Notes: a model not told the origin generated them from the sequence alone. A stretch of 64,000 nt of DNA from an uncultured Erysipelotrichaceae bacterium (GCA_902764145.1 CACWUS010000001.1:106910-170909), one strand, 5' to 3'. Positions 32,702 to 42,628 are shown, numbered from the stretch's first letter. Translations and numbers: made by a program.

Positions 32702-34816
32702 TATTGTTATTAAAGATGAGTAATCTTGTACAATAATAGGATTAATATGTGATACTGGGGTATTATAAATATTGTTTACTTCAACTATAGCATCTTGAAC
32801 TATTTGATTAGCTTGGTTCATTATATCAGCTAATCCTTCAAGTTTTTGTACTTCTTTTGTCAAATCATCTACTATTTCTTCATATATAGGAACTCTATCT
32901 AATAAGTATCTAAATGGATAAACTTTTATTTGGTATCCATTTTTGAATTCTTTATCCCAGGAATCGTAACAAGTCTGATAAACAAAAGTATTAGCTTTTG
33001 CTATTAAATTTGCTATTATTCTTTTTTGTCTACTTATTTGAGCATTTAATTCTGCAATTTTACTATCATCTAATTCTGTATCAGGATACATGTACTCTTT
33101 AACTAAATTTAGTGATCTTACATATGCATCTTGTAAAATATTAGCAGCTTTCAATCTCATATCACAATAATTATTATATGAATTTAAATGATTTAATACA
33201 CTATCCCAGCCAGGTCCTTGTATATTATTATTAGTTATTAAATTATTTATAACTTCTTTTAAATAATTAGCATCATTTATTTCATTTTGTAAACTATTAC
33301 CAATTACGCCAGTTAATGATCCATTTTCCAAAATATTATTAATATCAGATACATTTATTATTCCTACTGTTCCTTTTTGAATGTTTGTAGGAAATGTATC
33401 TAAATATATATTATCTATTTCTATTGGTCTTGTATCTTGTATTAAATCATCATTTGTAATTATGTATTCATCAATACCATTGCCTAGTAATTGAGCTTTT
33501 AATGCAAGATCTTTGTCCATATATGAATAGTTTCTTAAAATACTTTCTATTGCTTTTGTTTCACCAGCAAGACTAAATAGCATTTTTCCTGTTGTGTTAA
33601 ATAAGAAAGCATTACTATTATTTAGACTATCTGGAAATGATGATGTACTTTGACATAATTGGTATCCAAATGTATCATTTAAAAATGATGTGTTTCCAAT
33701 TGCGTTTATAATTGCATTTGTATTATCTGCTACACTTTTATATTCGACTGATATAGGTAGATTATCACTATAAGCTAGGGATGTAAAACCATCTATATTT
33801 TGTAAATTGTTTATATCCTGTAATTGAGTTAAATTAAAATAGTCGCTTCTCATTTGCCTATATCTCGAATTTTGATATCTATTTATGGCAAGTGTAGTAG
33901 TCTGATTCCATTTTCCATCATAATAGTGTTCATAAATATTTTCATTTGCATAAGCATTATATCCTTCAAAATATTTTTGTGATGTATAATCAGTTGTAAC
34001 TGAAGTGTTTCTAACAATCATTTCTTGATTAAAGTCATTGAATACATTATATACCTCTCCACTTTTAACGTTTATTCCATATTGTGACATATGAAAATCT
34101 GCATTAGGATTTTCGACTAATACTATATTTACTCCAGCTTCTGCAAGTTTAGCTAAATTAGTTTTAGCGCCGCTTACATTTCTAGGTGAGTATTGACTAA
34201 ATTTATCTGCTTCATATGCATATACAGTACCACCATTTGAGATGAAATCCTCTAATAAATCTGGATTATTAAGTAAATGATTAGTAAATCTACTTGCATC
34301 ATCAGCAGCATCTATTAACATGATATTAACTGGTTTACTTACAATATCTTGGCATAATAAAGCTAAATCTGCAGAATTTTGTGCTCCTGCACTAGCTCCA
34401 CTTGAAACCATACTTTGATATTCAACACCATAGTCTTTGCTAAGAATTGTTAATACTTCTTTTACTGCTAAATTTGAATTCTGGTTTTCAGTATATGCAT
34501 TGTGATAAGTGACTGTTATGTGGTTTAAACCTTCATTTAGAGCCATATGGTCTAAATCAGTACCAACATCTCCATATCCACCTGATCCTACATTCATTGT
34601 TAATATATTTTGCATACTTGCAGTATCATTTGGATTATATGTTATTGTTACTTGATGAGGAGTACTATTTGGATTTTCTTGTATGTTAAAAGTTACTTGT
34701 GCTATTCCACCATCACTTACTTGAACATTATCTACTTCAGTATTTGAAATTCTACAAGTACTACTACCATCTGGATTATCCACGTAAAATTGTGCTCTTA
34801 TTTCTTCCTCATTCAT
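32699..34816 (-). CDS. 705-aa protein with alpha/beta-hydrolase-like N-terminal part and coiled-coil tail
   Basis: Start ATG 34816 with AGAGGATT; an in-frame ATG at 34855 lacks a ribosome site. No signal peptide or clear membrane helix. Residues ~1-80 form a beta-rich domain. Around 98-170: a strand HITVTYHNAY, a helix, then VSSGASAGAQNSADLALL with GASAG (Ser142) fitting a GxSxG nucleophile elbow, and IMLIDAADD. This suggests an alpha/beta hydrolase, though no catalytic His can be pointed to. The middle is Asn/Asp-rich and unrecognised; the C-terminal ~200 residues are helical (AELNAQISRQKRIIANLIAK, LTKEVQKLEGLADIMNQANQ). It sits opposite a coiled-coil gene cluster that begins 126 nt away and shares a divergent promoter region with it. 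Could be an exported or cell-surface effector; unproven. Confidence 0.6.
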   Translation of the reverse strand: MNEEEIRAQFYVDNPDGSSTCRISNTEVDNVQVSDGGIAQVTFNIQENPNSTPHQVTITYNPNDTASMQNILTMNVGSGGYGDVGTDLDHMALNEGLNHITVTYHNAYTENQNSNLAVKEVLTILSKDYGVEYQSMVSSGASAGAQNSADLALLCQDIVSKPVNIMLIDAADDASRFTNHLLNNPDLLEDFISNGGTVYAYEADKFSQYSPRNVSGAKTNLAKLAEAGVNIVLVENPNADFHMSQYGINVKSGEVYNVFNDFNQEMIVRNTSVTTDYTSQKYFEGYNAYANENIYEHYYDGKWNQTTTLAINRYQNSRYRQMRSDYFNLTQLQDINNLQNIDGFTSLAYSDNLPISVEYKSVADNTNAIINAIGNTSFLNDTFGYQLCQSTSSFPDSLNNSNAFLFNTTGKMLFSLAGETKAIESILRNYSYMDKDLALKAQLLGNGIDEYIITNDDLIQDTRPIEIDNIYLDTFPTNIQKGTVGIINVSDINNILENGSLTGVIGNSLQNEINDANYLKEVINNLITNNNIQGPGWDSVLNHLNSYNNYCDMRLKAANILQDAYVRSLNLVKEYMYPDTELDDSKIAELNAQISRQKRIIANLIAKANTFVYQTCYDSWDKEFKNGYQIKVYPFRYLLDRVPIYEEIVDDLTKEVQKLEGLADIMNQANQIVQDAIVEVNNIYNTPVSHINPIIVQDYSSLITI

Positions 34817-34941
34817 ATAATCCTCTAATATATTAAAAATATAACATAAAATCATATAAAAATAAATGTTATTAATGATTTTTCTTTATTTACTCTTGTC
34901 TATAAATATGATATATTTAAATAGATAGAATAGGTGATAGT

Positions 34942-35220
34942 ATGAAAGATAGTTTAGAGTTAAATGATGTATTTGAATTAAATGGAAAAGACTATATAAC
35001 ACTAGATAAAATTAAATATGCCGATATAACTTATTATTTTGTAAATAAGCTTAAAGACGAAAAAACTCCAAGTAGAGAATTTTTTGTTTATAAAGATGAT
35101 CCAGCTGAAGGATTTATAGAGGAAAAAGAAGAGAAGATGCTTAAAGTTGTTCTTAAAATATTTAGTGATAATATGAACAAGAAAATCGATACTATTAAAA
35201 ATAGTGGAGGTGAAGCATAA
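34942..35220 (+). CDS. Small DUF1292/YrzB-like protein
   Basis: 92 aa, ATG with AGGTGAT. Pattern FELNGKDYITLDKIKYADITYYFVNKLKDE followed by FVYKDD resembles the beta-sheet core of DUF1292 (YrzB) proteins, then a helical C-terminus. Function of that family unknown. Overlaps the 1042-aa gene by 1 nt; a related protein lies at the other end of that gene (38360-38611). Confidence 0.6.
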   Translation: MKDSLELNDVFELNGKDYITLDKIKYADITYYFVNKLKDEKTPSREFFVYKDDPAEGFIEEKEEKMLKVVLKIFSDNMNKKIDTIKNSGGEA

Positions 35221-38200
35221 TGTTTGTATTAAATAATGATGTTGTAAGTGAAATAATTGATTCATCTACATTTAATGATGAATTTAAAAATACATTAAAA
35301 GACTATTCTGGAAGAGTGCTATCTGAAGAAGAAGTAAATATATTTTTAGATATATTATTTAATAATATTATAGAGGGAAGAAGAATTAAAAATAATTTAT
35401 TTAATGAGATGTTAGGACTTGGAAGAGTGAGTAGACTTGATACAATGCTTGAAGGTATTAGAAGAAGTAATAGAAATAATACTTTAACTGATACTGACTT
35501 ATCTTTTATAAGAAATAATCTTTTAAGAAACTTTATTATTGATGATGCTAGTGAAATTCAAGCAAATAATGAAATGAATATTAATTCTGTTACTGAAGAA
35601 TTCAATCGTATTCATGAAGAACTTGAGTCACAAGGGTTATCAATCGGTCTTGTTAGGTTAAGAGAAATCATTAATGAATTAACTGATCTGCATCAAAAGA
35701 TTTTTGAAGTTCAAAGTCAAGCAAGACTAAATACTGATTTAGATGATAATGAATTAAGAGATGTTTTGGTATCTGGAAATGATTTGTGGAATAGTACTTC
35801 AAATGAAATATATAGAGTAAATCAAATGATAGATGCTAAAGAAAGATTGATTGAATCTAAAAATGAGCAAATTACAATGGAAGAAACTCATGTAAGTGAA
35901 ATTAACAATTTATTAACACTTGATAGAGCTCATTTAATTGAACTTGAAAAAGAAGTAAACAATATTAGTGATAATAATGTAAGAAGTGTATTACAAAGTG
36001 CGATTAGTCAGACTAGAGATAGAATTACTTCTGAAGAAAAATTAATTGAAGATAGAAATGATAATATTGAATCTTTACATGCAACTATTGATATTATAAA
36101 TAATGGTGGAGAACTATCTGAACTATCTGAAACTGTAATTAATGAAGGAAATATAGATTTAGAAGATAATAGTTTTGGTGAATCTAGTGTTCTTACAAGT
36201 GAATATGATGAAATATTAAAAAGATTAGAAAATAGAAATATTAATGAAATTGGTTTAGGTGAATTAAATTCAATCAGAGCAGACTTAATAGCAGCTCATA
36301 ATTTAAGTCAAGATTTGCAAAATAGAAATAGAATGAATCCTGAAATTGATATAAATGAACTTAGAAATTCTCTTATTAAAGCAGAAGAAATTTGGAATGG
36401 TGTAAGAAATCAAGTCGCTAGTATTGATAGAGCTATTGAAGCAAAAAATAATTTATTGCAAAATTATAATTCTGAAATAAATGAAACTAATGAAAGAATA
36501 AGAGTTCAAGAAGGGTTGATTACAAGTACTCAAAATCAAATATCTAGATTAGAAGAAGTAATGAAGAATACAACAGATGAAATTGTACTTAAATCATATC
36601 AAGAAACACTCGATGCTTTAAATAAATCACTACAAAATGAGCAAAATATTTTAAGTGAATTAAGAAATATAATAAATGACACTAATAGAAAAGTGGAAAT
36701 TATAAACAATGGTGGTAAATTAGATGTTGATAATGAAGAAGTAGTTTCTAATGATCCTGAAGTAAATACTAATTTAGATTCAGAATTGTATGCAAAAGAT
36801 CAAATGAGTGTATTAAAAAATAAGTATGATGAGATTGTATCTAGATTAGCTGGAAGAAATATAGATGAATTGGGTGTTGATGAACTAGAGCAAATATATA
36901 AAGAGTTTGAACAATTACATAAAGATAATTTAAAATTTATTAATGATGTGAGATTTAATAGTCAAGTTGATACATCTTTATATAATGAGTTATTAAATGA
37001 ATCAAATAAATTATATGATGATATTAGAACTTCTATGATAGAACCTTATGAAAAATTAAATGAGAAGAGGGCTTTAAATAACGAATTAATAGTTCATGAA
37101 AGGAAAACTAAATCTATAGTTCAAACATTAAATGATTTAATAAAAGAGAAGAATAAGACACTAGAGTCTTTAAAAAATAGTTTATCAAATGAAAAAGATC
37201 CTAGTGTTAGAAAAGTATATGAAGAAACAATAAAGTCTATAGAAAAAGAAATAGAAGCATATAATAAGCAACTTGAAAAGTATAAAGAAGATTTAGAAAA
37301 TGTTGATAATAAGACAACTAAGATAAAAAGTGGAGGAAGAGGGAATTCTTCAGGACGAAAAAAGAAAGAAAGTAAACCTTCTAAAGATAGTGAAGAAATG
37401 ATATTACCTGATGAAATATCTAGAAGAAAACCTAATGGATTAGCTCCAAATATTATGAATGTTCCAAAAGTTAAGTATAATAAACCAGAATTAACATGGA
37501 AGACTGCTTTAGCACTTGCAGCTGGTGTTGGAATTGGTGCAACTGTGTTCTTTACAACTGGACCAACTGGTGTAGCTATTATGTCTATTATAAATGGTAT
37601 TACTAATAAATTTGTTAGTAGTGCAAGAGCAAAAGCTGCTGCTAATAGAATGAACATATTGGGTGGAGAAATAGAAGTTGAGGAAATAGAGGAACCTAAA
37701 AAAGGACTTAAAGCTTCCATCGACAAGTTTAAAAAATATATTAAGTCAGAAGAGGGACTTAGGGATATTTCATGGATGCTTACTGCTGCAATTATTACAG
37801 GTAATGCATTATCTATTGGAAGTGTGGTTAGAAACAAAATAATTGCAAGTCAATCAGCAAAACCAATTGTAAATCCTGAACAAACTCCAATTAACACTAC
37901 TGAGTCAACCACTGAAATACCTACTGGTCATATAGAGCCAACTCCGGAAGTTACAAATACTGTTGTTGCTCAAACTCCACAGCCAAGTTCAGTTCCGACT
38001 GATAGTGTATATAGTGGTATAAAACTTGGTGATAATGTTGGAAACTATAATGTTAGCATAGGACATAGACAAGCATCAAAAGCATTTGGAGGATGGGACC
38101 CACTAAAACTAAATCAAAACTTGGTTAATAGTGATTCTGTATTTAGTGAATTTGCCATTGTTGATGATAGTGGAAAATTAATTCAAAGAATTAGTACACC

Positions 38201-38348
38201 TGGACTTAGTTTAGATGAAGTATGTGCACAATATGGTGTTAATTATTCAAATGTTGTATTGGATGTTGCTAAAAATGGAACACCTCAAGCTTGGATAAGT
38301 GTTGAAGAACTTGTAAATGGTGTTACTATGAGTGGACCTACAATGTAG
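35220..38348 (+). CDS. 1042-aa protein with three tandem coiled-coil repeats and membrane segments
   Basis: Starts in the stop of the small YrzB-like gene. After ~125 residues come three homologous ~175-residue units at approx. 125-299, 326-501 and 534-706. Each begins with (E/Y)(F/D)xxI..(E/R)L, has a short helix pair with LHK or AHN, a long heptad-rich helical hairpin with E-rich turns (NNVRSVLQSAI, DEIVLKSYQETL, PSVRKVYEETI) and ends IINNGGEL, IINNGGKL or KIKSGGRG. A basic Ser/Lys linker follows, then hydrophobic segments near 762-795 and 850-872 (two membrane passes), a Pro/Thr-rich spacer (~885-930) and a ~110-residue C-terminal domain. No signal peptide. Likely a long, membrane-attached, filamentous protein; family unknown. 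Confidence 0.65.
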   Translation: MFVLNNDVVSEIIDSSTFNDEFKNTLKDYSGRVLSEEEVNIFLDILFNNIIEGRRIKNNLFNEMLGLGRVSRLDTMLEGIRRSNRNNTLTDTDLSFIRNNLLRNFIIDDASEIQANNEMNINSVTEEFNRIHEELESQGLSIGLVRLREIINELTDLHQKIFEVQSQARLNTDLDDNELRDVLVSGNDLWNSTSNEIYRVNQMIDAKERLIESKNEQITMEETHVSEINNLLTLDRAHLIELEKEVNNISDNNVRSVLQSAISQTRDRITSEEKLIEDRNDNIESLHATIDIINNGGELSELSETVINEGNIDLEDNSFGESSVLTSEYDEILKRLENRNINEIGLGELNSIRADLIAAHNLSQDLQNRNRMNPEIDINELRNSLIKAEEIWNGVRNQVASIDRAIEAKNNLLQNYNSEINETNERIRVQEGLITSTQNQISRLEEVMKNTTDEIVLKSYQETLDALNKSLQNEQNILSELRNIINDTNRKVEIINNGGKLDVDNEEVVSNDPEVNTNLDSELYAKDQMSVLKNKYDEIVSRLAGRNIDELGVDELEQIYKEFEQLHKDNLKFINDVRFNSQVDTSLYNELLNESNKLYDDIRTSMIEPYEKLNEKRALNNELIVHERKTKSIVQTLNDLIKEKNKTLESLKNSLSNEKDPSVRKVYEETIKSIEKEIEAYNKQLEKYKEDLENVDNKTTKIKSGGRGNSSGRKKKESKPSKDSEEMILPDEISRRKPNGLAPNIMNVPKVKYNKPELTWKTALALAAGVGIGATVFFTTGPTGVAIMSIINGITNKFVSSARAKAAANRMNILGGEIEVEEIEEPKKGLKASIDKFKKYIKSEEGLRDISWMLTAAIITGNALSIGSVVRNKIIASQSAKPIVNPEQTPINTTESTTEIPTGHIEPTPEVTNTVVAQTPQPSSVPTDSVYSGIKLGDNVGNYNVSIGHRQASKAFGGWDPLKLNQNLVNSDSVFSEFAIVDDSGKLIQRISTPGLSLDEVCAQYGVNYSNVVLDVAKNGTPQAWISVEELVNGVTMSGPTM
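35592..37340 (+). repeat. Three ~0.6-kb internal repeats encoding coiled-coil units
   Basis: Diverged repeats at about 35592-36117, 36198-36723 and 36821-37340 within the 1042-aa gene, recognisable at protein level by shared start (E-Y/F-D/N-x-I) and end (NGG) motifs. DNA identity is low, so the duplication is old. Confidence 0.65.
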
Positions 38349-38359
38349 TGGAGGCAAAT

Positions 38360-38611
38360 ATGAAAGATAAAGTATTAAGATTAAAAAATGGATTACAATA
38401 TTATGTGGTTGATGAGATTATTGAAGGCAAAAAAACTTACATATTTGCAATGCAAGTTGATAACGATATTGAATCAACAACTAATAACTATATTGTTTGT
38501 TATTATAATAATGTATTAAATAAGGAAGATATGGCACTTAATGATATTTATGATAAAATGTTATATCAAAGAATATTGAATGAATTTTTAAAAAGATTAA
38601 TTAATAAATAA
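38360..38611 (+). CDS. Small YrzB-like protein, relative of the 92-aa protein
   Basis: 83 aa from ATG 38360 with GTGGAGG (38348-38354) overlapping the previous stop; an in-frame GTG at 38348 lies inside that site. Pattern RLKNGLQYYVVDEIIEGKKT then YIFAMQVDND parallels the 92-aa protein upstream (NGKDYITLDKI...TYYFVNKLKDE) and also ends in a helix. The two small proteins bracket the coiled-coil gene, suggesting partners of it. Confidence 0.6.
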   Translation: MKDKVLRLKNGLQYYVVDEIIEGKKTYIFAMQVDNDIESTTNNYIVCYYNNVLNKEDMALNDIYDKMLYQRILNEFLKRLINK

Positions 38612-38644
38612 AAGGAATTTAGATTTTACTAAATTCCTTTTTTT
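38611..38644. terminator. Bidirectional terminator
   Basis: AAAGGAATTTAG (38611-38622) and CTAAATTCCTTT (38629-38640), 6-nt loop, T run; serves the YrzB-like cluster and the convergent symporter gene. Confidence 0.92.
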
Positions 38645-39893
38645 AATGTTTCTTTTTTGATATTTTTGTTTTCAACCAATTTTTTCCATCAACAATTCTT
38701 GCTACTAACATACTTGATGCTGAGTCACCTACAACATTTAGCATTGTTGCTGGTGGGTCAATAATTGTAGCTATTATAGTAAGCATTCCTAAAGATGCCA
38801 TTGGGAATCCTAACATTGTTATAATTAGTGTTTCTGAAATTGTTCCTCCACCAATTGGTACTGCTGTTACAAGTAATGTAGCAAGCAATGCAATTCCAAG
38901 AACTTTAAGTGTAGATACATCTGTTCCAAATAAATTAACTAAGAACATTATTTTAAATACACTACCAATAATAGAACCATCTTTATGGAAACTTGTTCCA
39001 AGTGGAATAGTAGTATCAGCTATTTCTTCTGGAACTCCTATATTTTTAGCACATGTAGTATTTACTGGAATACTTGCGGCTGATGAACATGTTGCTAGTG
39101 AAGTTAGTGTGGCTGGAATAATATTTTTCCAATATGCAATAAAGCCTTCTTTTCCAGCAGCTATAAATGCATATAATGAATAAGCAATAAAGTAGAATAA
39201 TACAGCAACTATTGTATAAATTATAAATGTTTTTCCATATCCTATTGCTATTTCACCACCGAATGTTCCAACTAATGCTGCAAAATAACATCCAAGTCCA
39301 ATAGGTGCATAATACATAATTATTTTTATAAATGATTGTACTACATTATTTGCACTATCTAATACCTCTAATAGTTTTGTTCCTTTCTCTTTTGATAAAT
39401 TGATACTAATACCAATTAGTACTGAAAAAACAATTACTGCAACTATATTATCTCTTGTTAATACTTTTGCAAAATCTGATACGCTAATTGTATCAACTGT
39501 TCTACTTAAGAAATTTACTTTTTCAGTTTCTTCATTTGCTTCTTCTTTAAGAACTTCTTTTATTGCATTACTATCTTGTGCATTTACTAGTTTAAATGCT
39601 TTTGTACTTCCAATTCCAACTAGTACACTCACAAGTGAAGTTACAATGAAAACTGCAAATATAGCTCCTAAAATTTTTCCAATTCTTTTTGGTTGTTTCA
39701 TCTTACCAATTGAAGTAGTTATTGTTAAGAATATCAATGGTACGATGATTACTAATAATAGATTTAAGAATAAATCTCCAAATGGACTAAGTATAGTAGC
39801 TTTTTCTTTAAATATTAGTCCTACAATAGTACCAAGTATTATTGAACCAAGCAATATTAATGAAGATTTATAATTTTTTATGAATTTTTTCAT
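38643..39893 (-). CDS. Dicarboxylate/amino acid:cation symporter (DAACS family)
   Basis: 416 aa from ATG 39893 (AAGGAG 6 nt upstream). GltP/DctA-fold transporter: eight helices plus two re-entrant hairpins, with the signatures SSAASIPVNTT (HP1), PLGTSFHKDGS (the family's P-GATINMDG region, here GTSFHKDGS), AVPIGGGTISETL (HP2) and DPPATMLNVVGDS (TM8, substrate carboxylate and cation). Couples uptake of acidic amino acids or dicarboxylates to Na+ or H+. The altered TM7 motif points to a less-studied branch, so the substrate is open. Confidence 0.88.
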   Translation of the reverse strand: MKKFIKNYKSSLILLGSIILGTIVGLIFKEKATILSPFGDLFLNLLLVIIVPLIFLTITTSIGKMKQPKRIGKILGAIFAVFIVTSLVSVLVGIGSTKAFKLVNAQDSNAIKEVLKEEANEETEKVNFLSRTVDTISVSDFAKVLTRDNIVAVIVFSVLIGISINLSKEKGTKLLEVLDSANNVVQSFIKIIMYYAPIGLGCYFAALVGTFGGEIAIGYGKTFIIYTIVAVLFYFIAYSLYAFIAAGKEGFIAYWKNIIPATLTSLATCSSAASIPVNTTCAKNIGVPEEIADTTIPLGTSFHKDGSIIGSVFKIMFLVNLFGTDVSTLKVLGIALLATLLVTAVPIGGGTISETLIITMLGFPMASLGMLTIIATIIDPPATMLNVVGDSASSMLVARIVDGKNWLKTKISKKKH

Positions 39894-40026
39894 AAATACT
39901 CCTTTCAATAATAATTATATAAATTTAATTCAAAAAAAGTCCATATTTTAGCTTCCACACTAAATCCACATTTATTATTGAATTAAATATAAAAAGAATA
40001 TAAAATATAATTTAAGTGGTGAATAT

Positions 40027-41301
40027 ATGAAAAAGAATTATATTAAAATGAATAATAATGATAAATATTTATCATTTGGTAATATAGTTAGAATTATTAA
40101 AAAAGTTTCTAATAATAAGAATGCTATGCAATTTGAAATATTTGCTAGTATATTTGATGTTAATAATGTTAATAATACAACAATTAATAATTATTGTATT
40201 GGTATTAGAGCAATTGGTCTTGAATATAAAAAAATATTTTTGGATAAGTATAGAGATGATAAAAGATTATTTTTGACTAATGTTTTATCAATAATAAGTA
40301 TTTTGGATGATAAAATATATTTTATCGATGATAATAGTTATAATGAAATAAATCATAATCAAAAATTGAGTGAGGTAATAAAAGAGCTTCTTTTAATAGC
40401 AAGTAATGATGAGCATATTAGTGCTGAATTTATAAATAATATTAAGTTAATGGATAATTATGATGCTTTTATTGAATTATTAAATTATGCTATTAACAAT
40501 AATAAACAGCCTATTTTTACACAAGATATTAACATTAAAATTAATAAAAAAGAATTAGATGAATATTTAAAAATTAAGTTATATTATGGTGTAAATTATA
40601 TTAGTTCATTGATTGAACTATCAAGAAAAAATAATATGTATGCGTGTGCTGATCTTGGCTCTATGTGGTTTGATGGAAGTATTAATGGAAAATCTGATTA
40701 CAATGAATCTTATAAATACTATATGAAAGCAGCAAATAAGAATCATCCTAAAGCATGTTGGATGATAGCTAATTTAATTTTAACTAAAAGAGTTAATTAT
40801 GATTTTGATACTATGTGGAAATATTTAAATAAGTCAATAGAACTTGGAAGTGCAGCGGGATATAATACTATGGGATTGTGTTATAAAAATGGTAATAATA
40901 TTGACAATATAGTTGATTTAGAAAAAGCAAAATATTATTTTAATTTAGCTTGTGATTATGGGTATTCATTTGCTTTTAACAATTTAGGAAAAATTTATGA
41001 AGAAGAGAATAACTCAGAAGAAGCTTTTAAAAATTATTCTATTAGTGCTGATTTAGGTGATAGTTGGGCTCAAAATAAAGTTGGAGAGTATTATAGAAAA
41101 AATGGTAATATCGAACTTGCATATATGTACTATTGTAAATCTATTTCTTCACCAATAAAAGAAAGGTGTGCTTATGCATATAAAAATTTAGCTGAGTATT
41201 TTTACAAGAGTGGTTGTGAAGAATTAAAAATTTTAAAAGATACAAATAAATATAAAGAGTATATTGAAATATATAACAAACTAAAAGATACTAATAAATA
41301 G
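40027..41301 (+). CDS. Sel1/TPR-repeat protein
   Basis: 424 aa, ATG with GGTGA. The first ~190 residues are not recognised. From ~200 on there are about five Sel1-like repeats (for example YKYYMKAANKNHPKACWMIA, WKYLNKSIELGSAAGYNTMG, KYYFNLACDYGYSFAFNNLG, FKNYSISADLGDSWAQNKVG), helix-turn-helix scaffolds for protein binding. No signal peptide, so cytoplasmic. Partner unknown. Confidence 0.8.
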   Translation: MKKNYIKMNNNDKYLSFGNIVRIIKKVSNNKNAMQFEIFASIFDVNNVNNTTINNYCIGIRAIGLEYKKIFLDKYRDDKRLFLTNVLSIISILDDKIYFIDDNSYNEINHNQKLSEVIKELLLIASNDEHISAEFINNIKLMDNYDAFIELLNYAINNNKQPIFTQDINIKINKKELDEYLKIKLYYGVNYISSLIELSRKNNMYACADLGSMWFDGSINGKSDYNESYKYYMKAANKNHPKACWMIANLILTKRVNYDFDTMWKYLNKSIELGSAAGYNTMGLCYKNGNNIDNIVDLEKAKYYFNLACDYGYSFAFNNLGKIYEEENNSEEAFKNYSISADLGDSWAQNKVGEYYRKNGNIELAYMYYCKSISSPIKERCAYAYKNLAEYFYKSGCEELKILKDTNKYKEYIEIYNKLKDTNK

Positions 41302-41311
41302 TATCTTTTTA
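41283..41311. terminator. Bidirectional terminator
   Basis: AAAAGATACTA (41283-41293), ATAAA loop, TAGTATCTTTT (41299-41309); stop codon in the stem. Convergent with the GH25 gene. Confidence 0.88.
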
Positions 41312-42535
41312 GTGCTCATTTTTATTATCATATAATACATTTATATCTACAGATCCACTAATTCCATCTACACTACCTTTGCTAGATAATTGCCACATTA
41401 TATATGATTTAGAAAAATCATTGTTGCTTGTGTAATAAGCTAACCATGTATTATCATATTCTTTCCATATGTGATTTAAATAGTAAGCACTTGAATAAAG
41501 CATGCCTTCATATCCATATTTTTCTGTTTCATCTATAAATGTTTTAGCTATGTCATTTAACTTTTTAAAGCTAACATTATATTTATTAAAAGAATTCCAG
41601 TTTTCCCAATCAAATGCTATTGGAAGTTCTAATTTTTCTCCATTAAGTTTATCATTAATCCATTTAACTTGATTAATAGCGTCTTCTTTTGTCTTTGCGT
41701 AAGAGTATAAGTATATTCCAACTGGTATACCTGCTTTTTTAGCACCTTTAATGTTATTCTTAAACCATTTGTCTTCTTTTATTTCATTATCGCTTGTTGG
41801 CCCATATCCTATTCTTATCATAGCGAATTCTACGCCTGCTTTTTTAGCTTTGTTCCAATCTATATTATCTTGCCATGCGGATACGTCTATTCCTATTTTA
41901 GTATTTTCTTTTTTATACTTTTTTATATATTTACTTATTTTAGTTCTTTTTACTGTTCCGCTAGATGATGATGAAGTTCCACTTGATTTTGCTGGCTCTA
42001 CTACTTTTAATTTAAAATTTTTTGTAGTTTTATTTCCACTAGAATCTTTTGCTATATATTTTAAACTATATGTTCCAATTTTATTAATATCATAGTCTCC
42101 TTCAATATAGCAATTTGGTTTATCATCATAATTGTCTCCACACATAAATTTATTTACTAAGTTAATTTTTTTACCTTTTGTTGTTGTTTTAGTTGATCCA
42201 CCTAGTATAATTGGAGAAGTTGAATCTATTATTTTATAGTTAATTATATATTTATTATTATCTATAATTACTTCCTTAGATTGATTACCAAGTTTTTGAG
42301 TATCTAGGATACCTTCTGTATCAATTTCAAGAATATCTTTTAAATAAATATTTGAATCATATTCAAATATTAAGTTATCTAGTTTTACTACATTTAAATT
42401 TTTGCTATTATTGTTGCTTTCAAAAGTAGTAGGATTATTCTTATTATCTTTTTTATTTAAAGAAAAATATAATAGAAATATATCTATTATTATTAATATA
42501 ATTAAACCAATTATTATCATTTTTTTATTCTTCAT
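41309..42535 (-). CDS. GH25 lysozyme (muramidase), membrane-anchored
   Basis: 408 aa. N-terminal signal anchor (approx. 4-24), a ~90-residue region, an immunoglobulin-like/DUF5011-type domain (approx. 105-180: SPIILGGSTKTTTKGKKIN to GTYSLKYIAKDSSGN), a Ser/Lys linker, then GH25 (approx. 205-400): KIGIDVSAWQ, FAMIRIGYG, PVGIYLYSYA, catalytic FDWENW, and MWQLSSKG with GSVDINVLY. GH25 cleaves the MurNAc-GlcNAc bond of peptidoglycan, so it acts in wall turnover at the cell surface. No ribosome site lies before the ATG; an extended -10 is 7 nt upstream, so it may be leaderless. Confidence 0.93.
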   Translation of the reverse strand: MKNKKMIIIGLIILIIIDIFLLYFSLNKKDNKNNPTTFESNNNSKNLNVVKLDNLIFEYDSNIYLKDILEIDTEGILDTQKLGNQSKEVIIDNNKYIINYKIIDSTSPIILGGSTKTTTKGKKINLVNKFMCGDNYDDKPNCYIEGDYDINKIGTYSLKYIAKDSSGNKTTKNFKLKVVEPAKSSGTSSSSSGTVKRTKISKYIKKYKKENTKIGIDVSAWQDNIDWNKAKKAGVEFAMIRIGYGPTSDNEIKEDKWFKNNIKGAKKAGIPVGIYLYSYAKTKEDAINQVKWINDKLNGEKLELPIAFDWENWNSFNKYNVSFKKLNDIAKTFIDETEKYGYEGMLYSSAYYLNHIWKEYDNTWLAYYTSNNDFSKSYIMWQLSSKGSVDGISGSVDINVLYDNKNEH

Positions 42536-42541
42536 GTAATA

Positions 42542-42550
42542 TTTATATCA
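42542..42550 (-). promoter_or_regulatory. Extended -10 close to the GH25 start (leaderless candidate)
   Basis: On the minus strand TGaTATAAA (42550 to 42542), six nt before the ATG at 42535; no Shine-Dalgarno sequence between. Confidence 0.5.
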
Positions 42551-42628
42551 TAAATAAATTATTTTTTAAAGAAGATATTGATATTTTTAATTATTTAATT
42601 TATAATATCAATCTACTCTGGAGGAGTT

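Noticed and set aside
37121..37837. Long open frame (238 codons) on the minus strand
   Set aside because: Lies entirely inside the 1042-aa coiled-coil gene; composition is the mirror of that gene, no ribosome site, and the plus frame has clear repeats and domain structure.
39400..39873. 157-codon plus-strand frame opposite the symporter
   Set aside because: Antisense shadow of the DAACS transporter, whose motifs are unmistakable on the minus strand.
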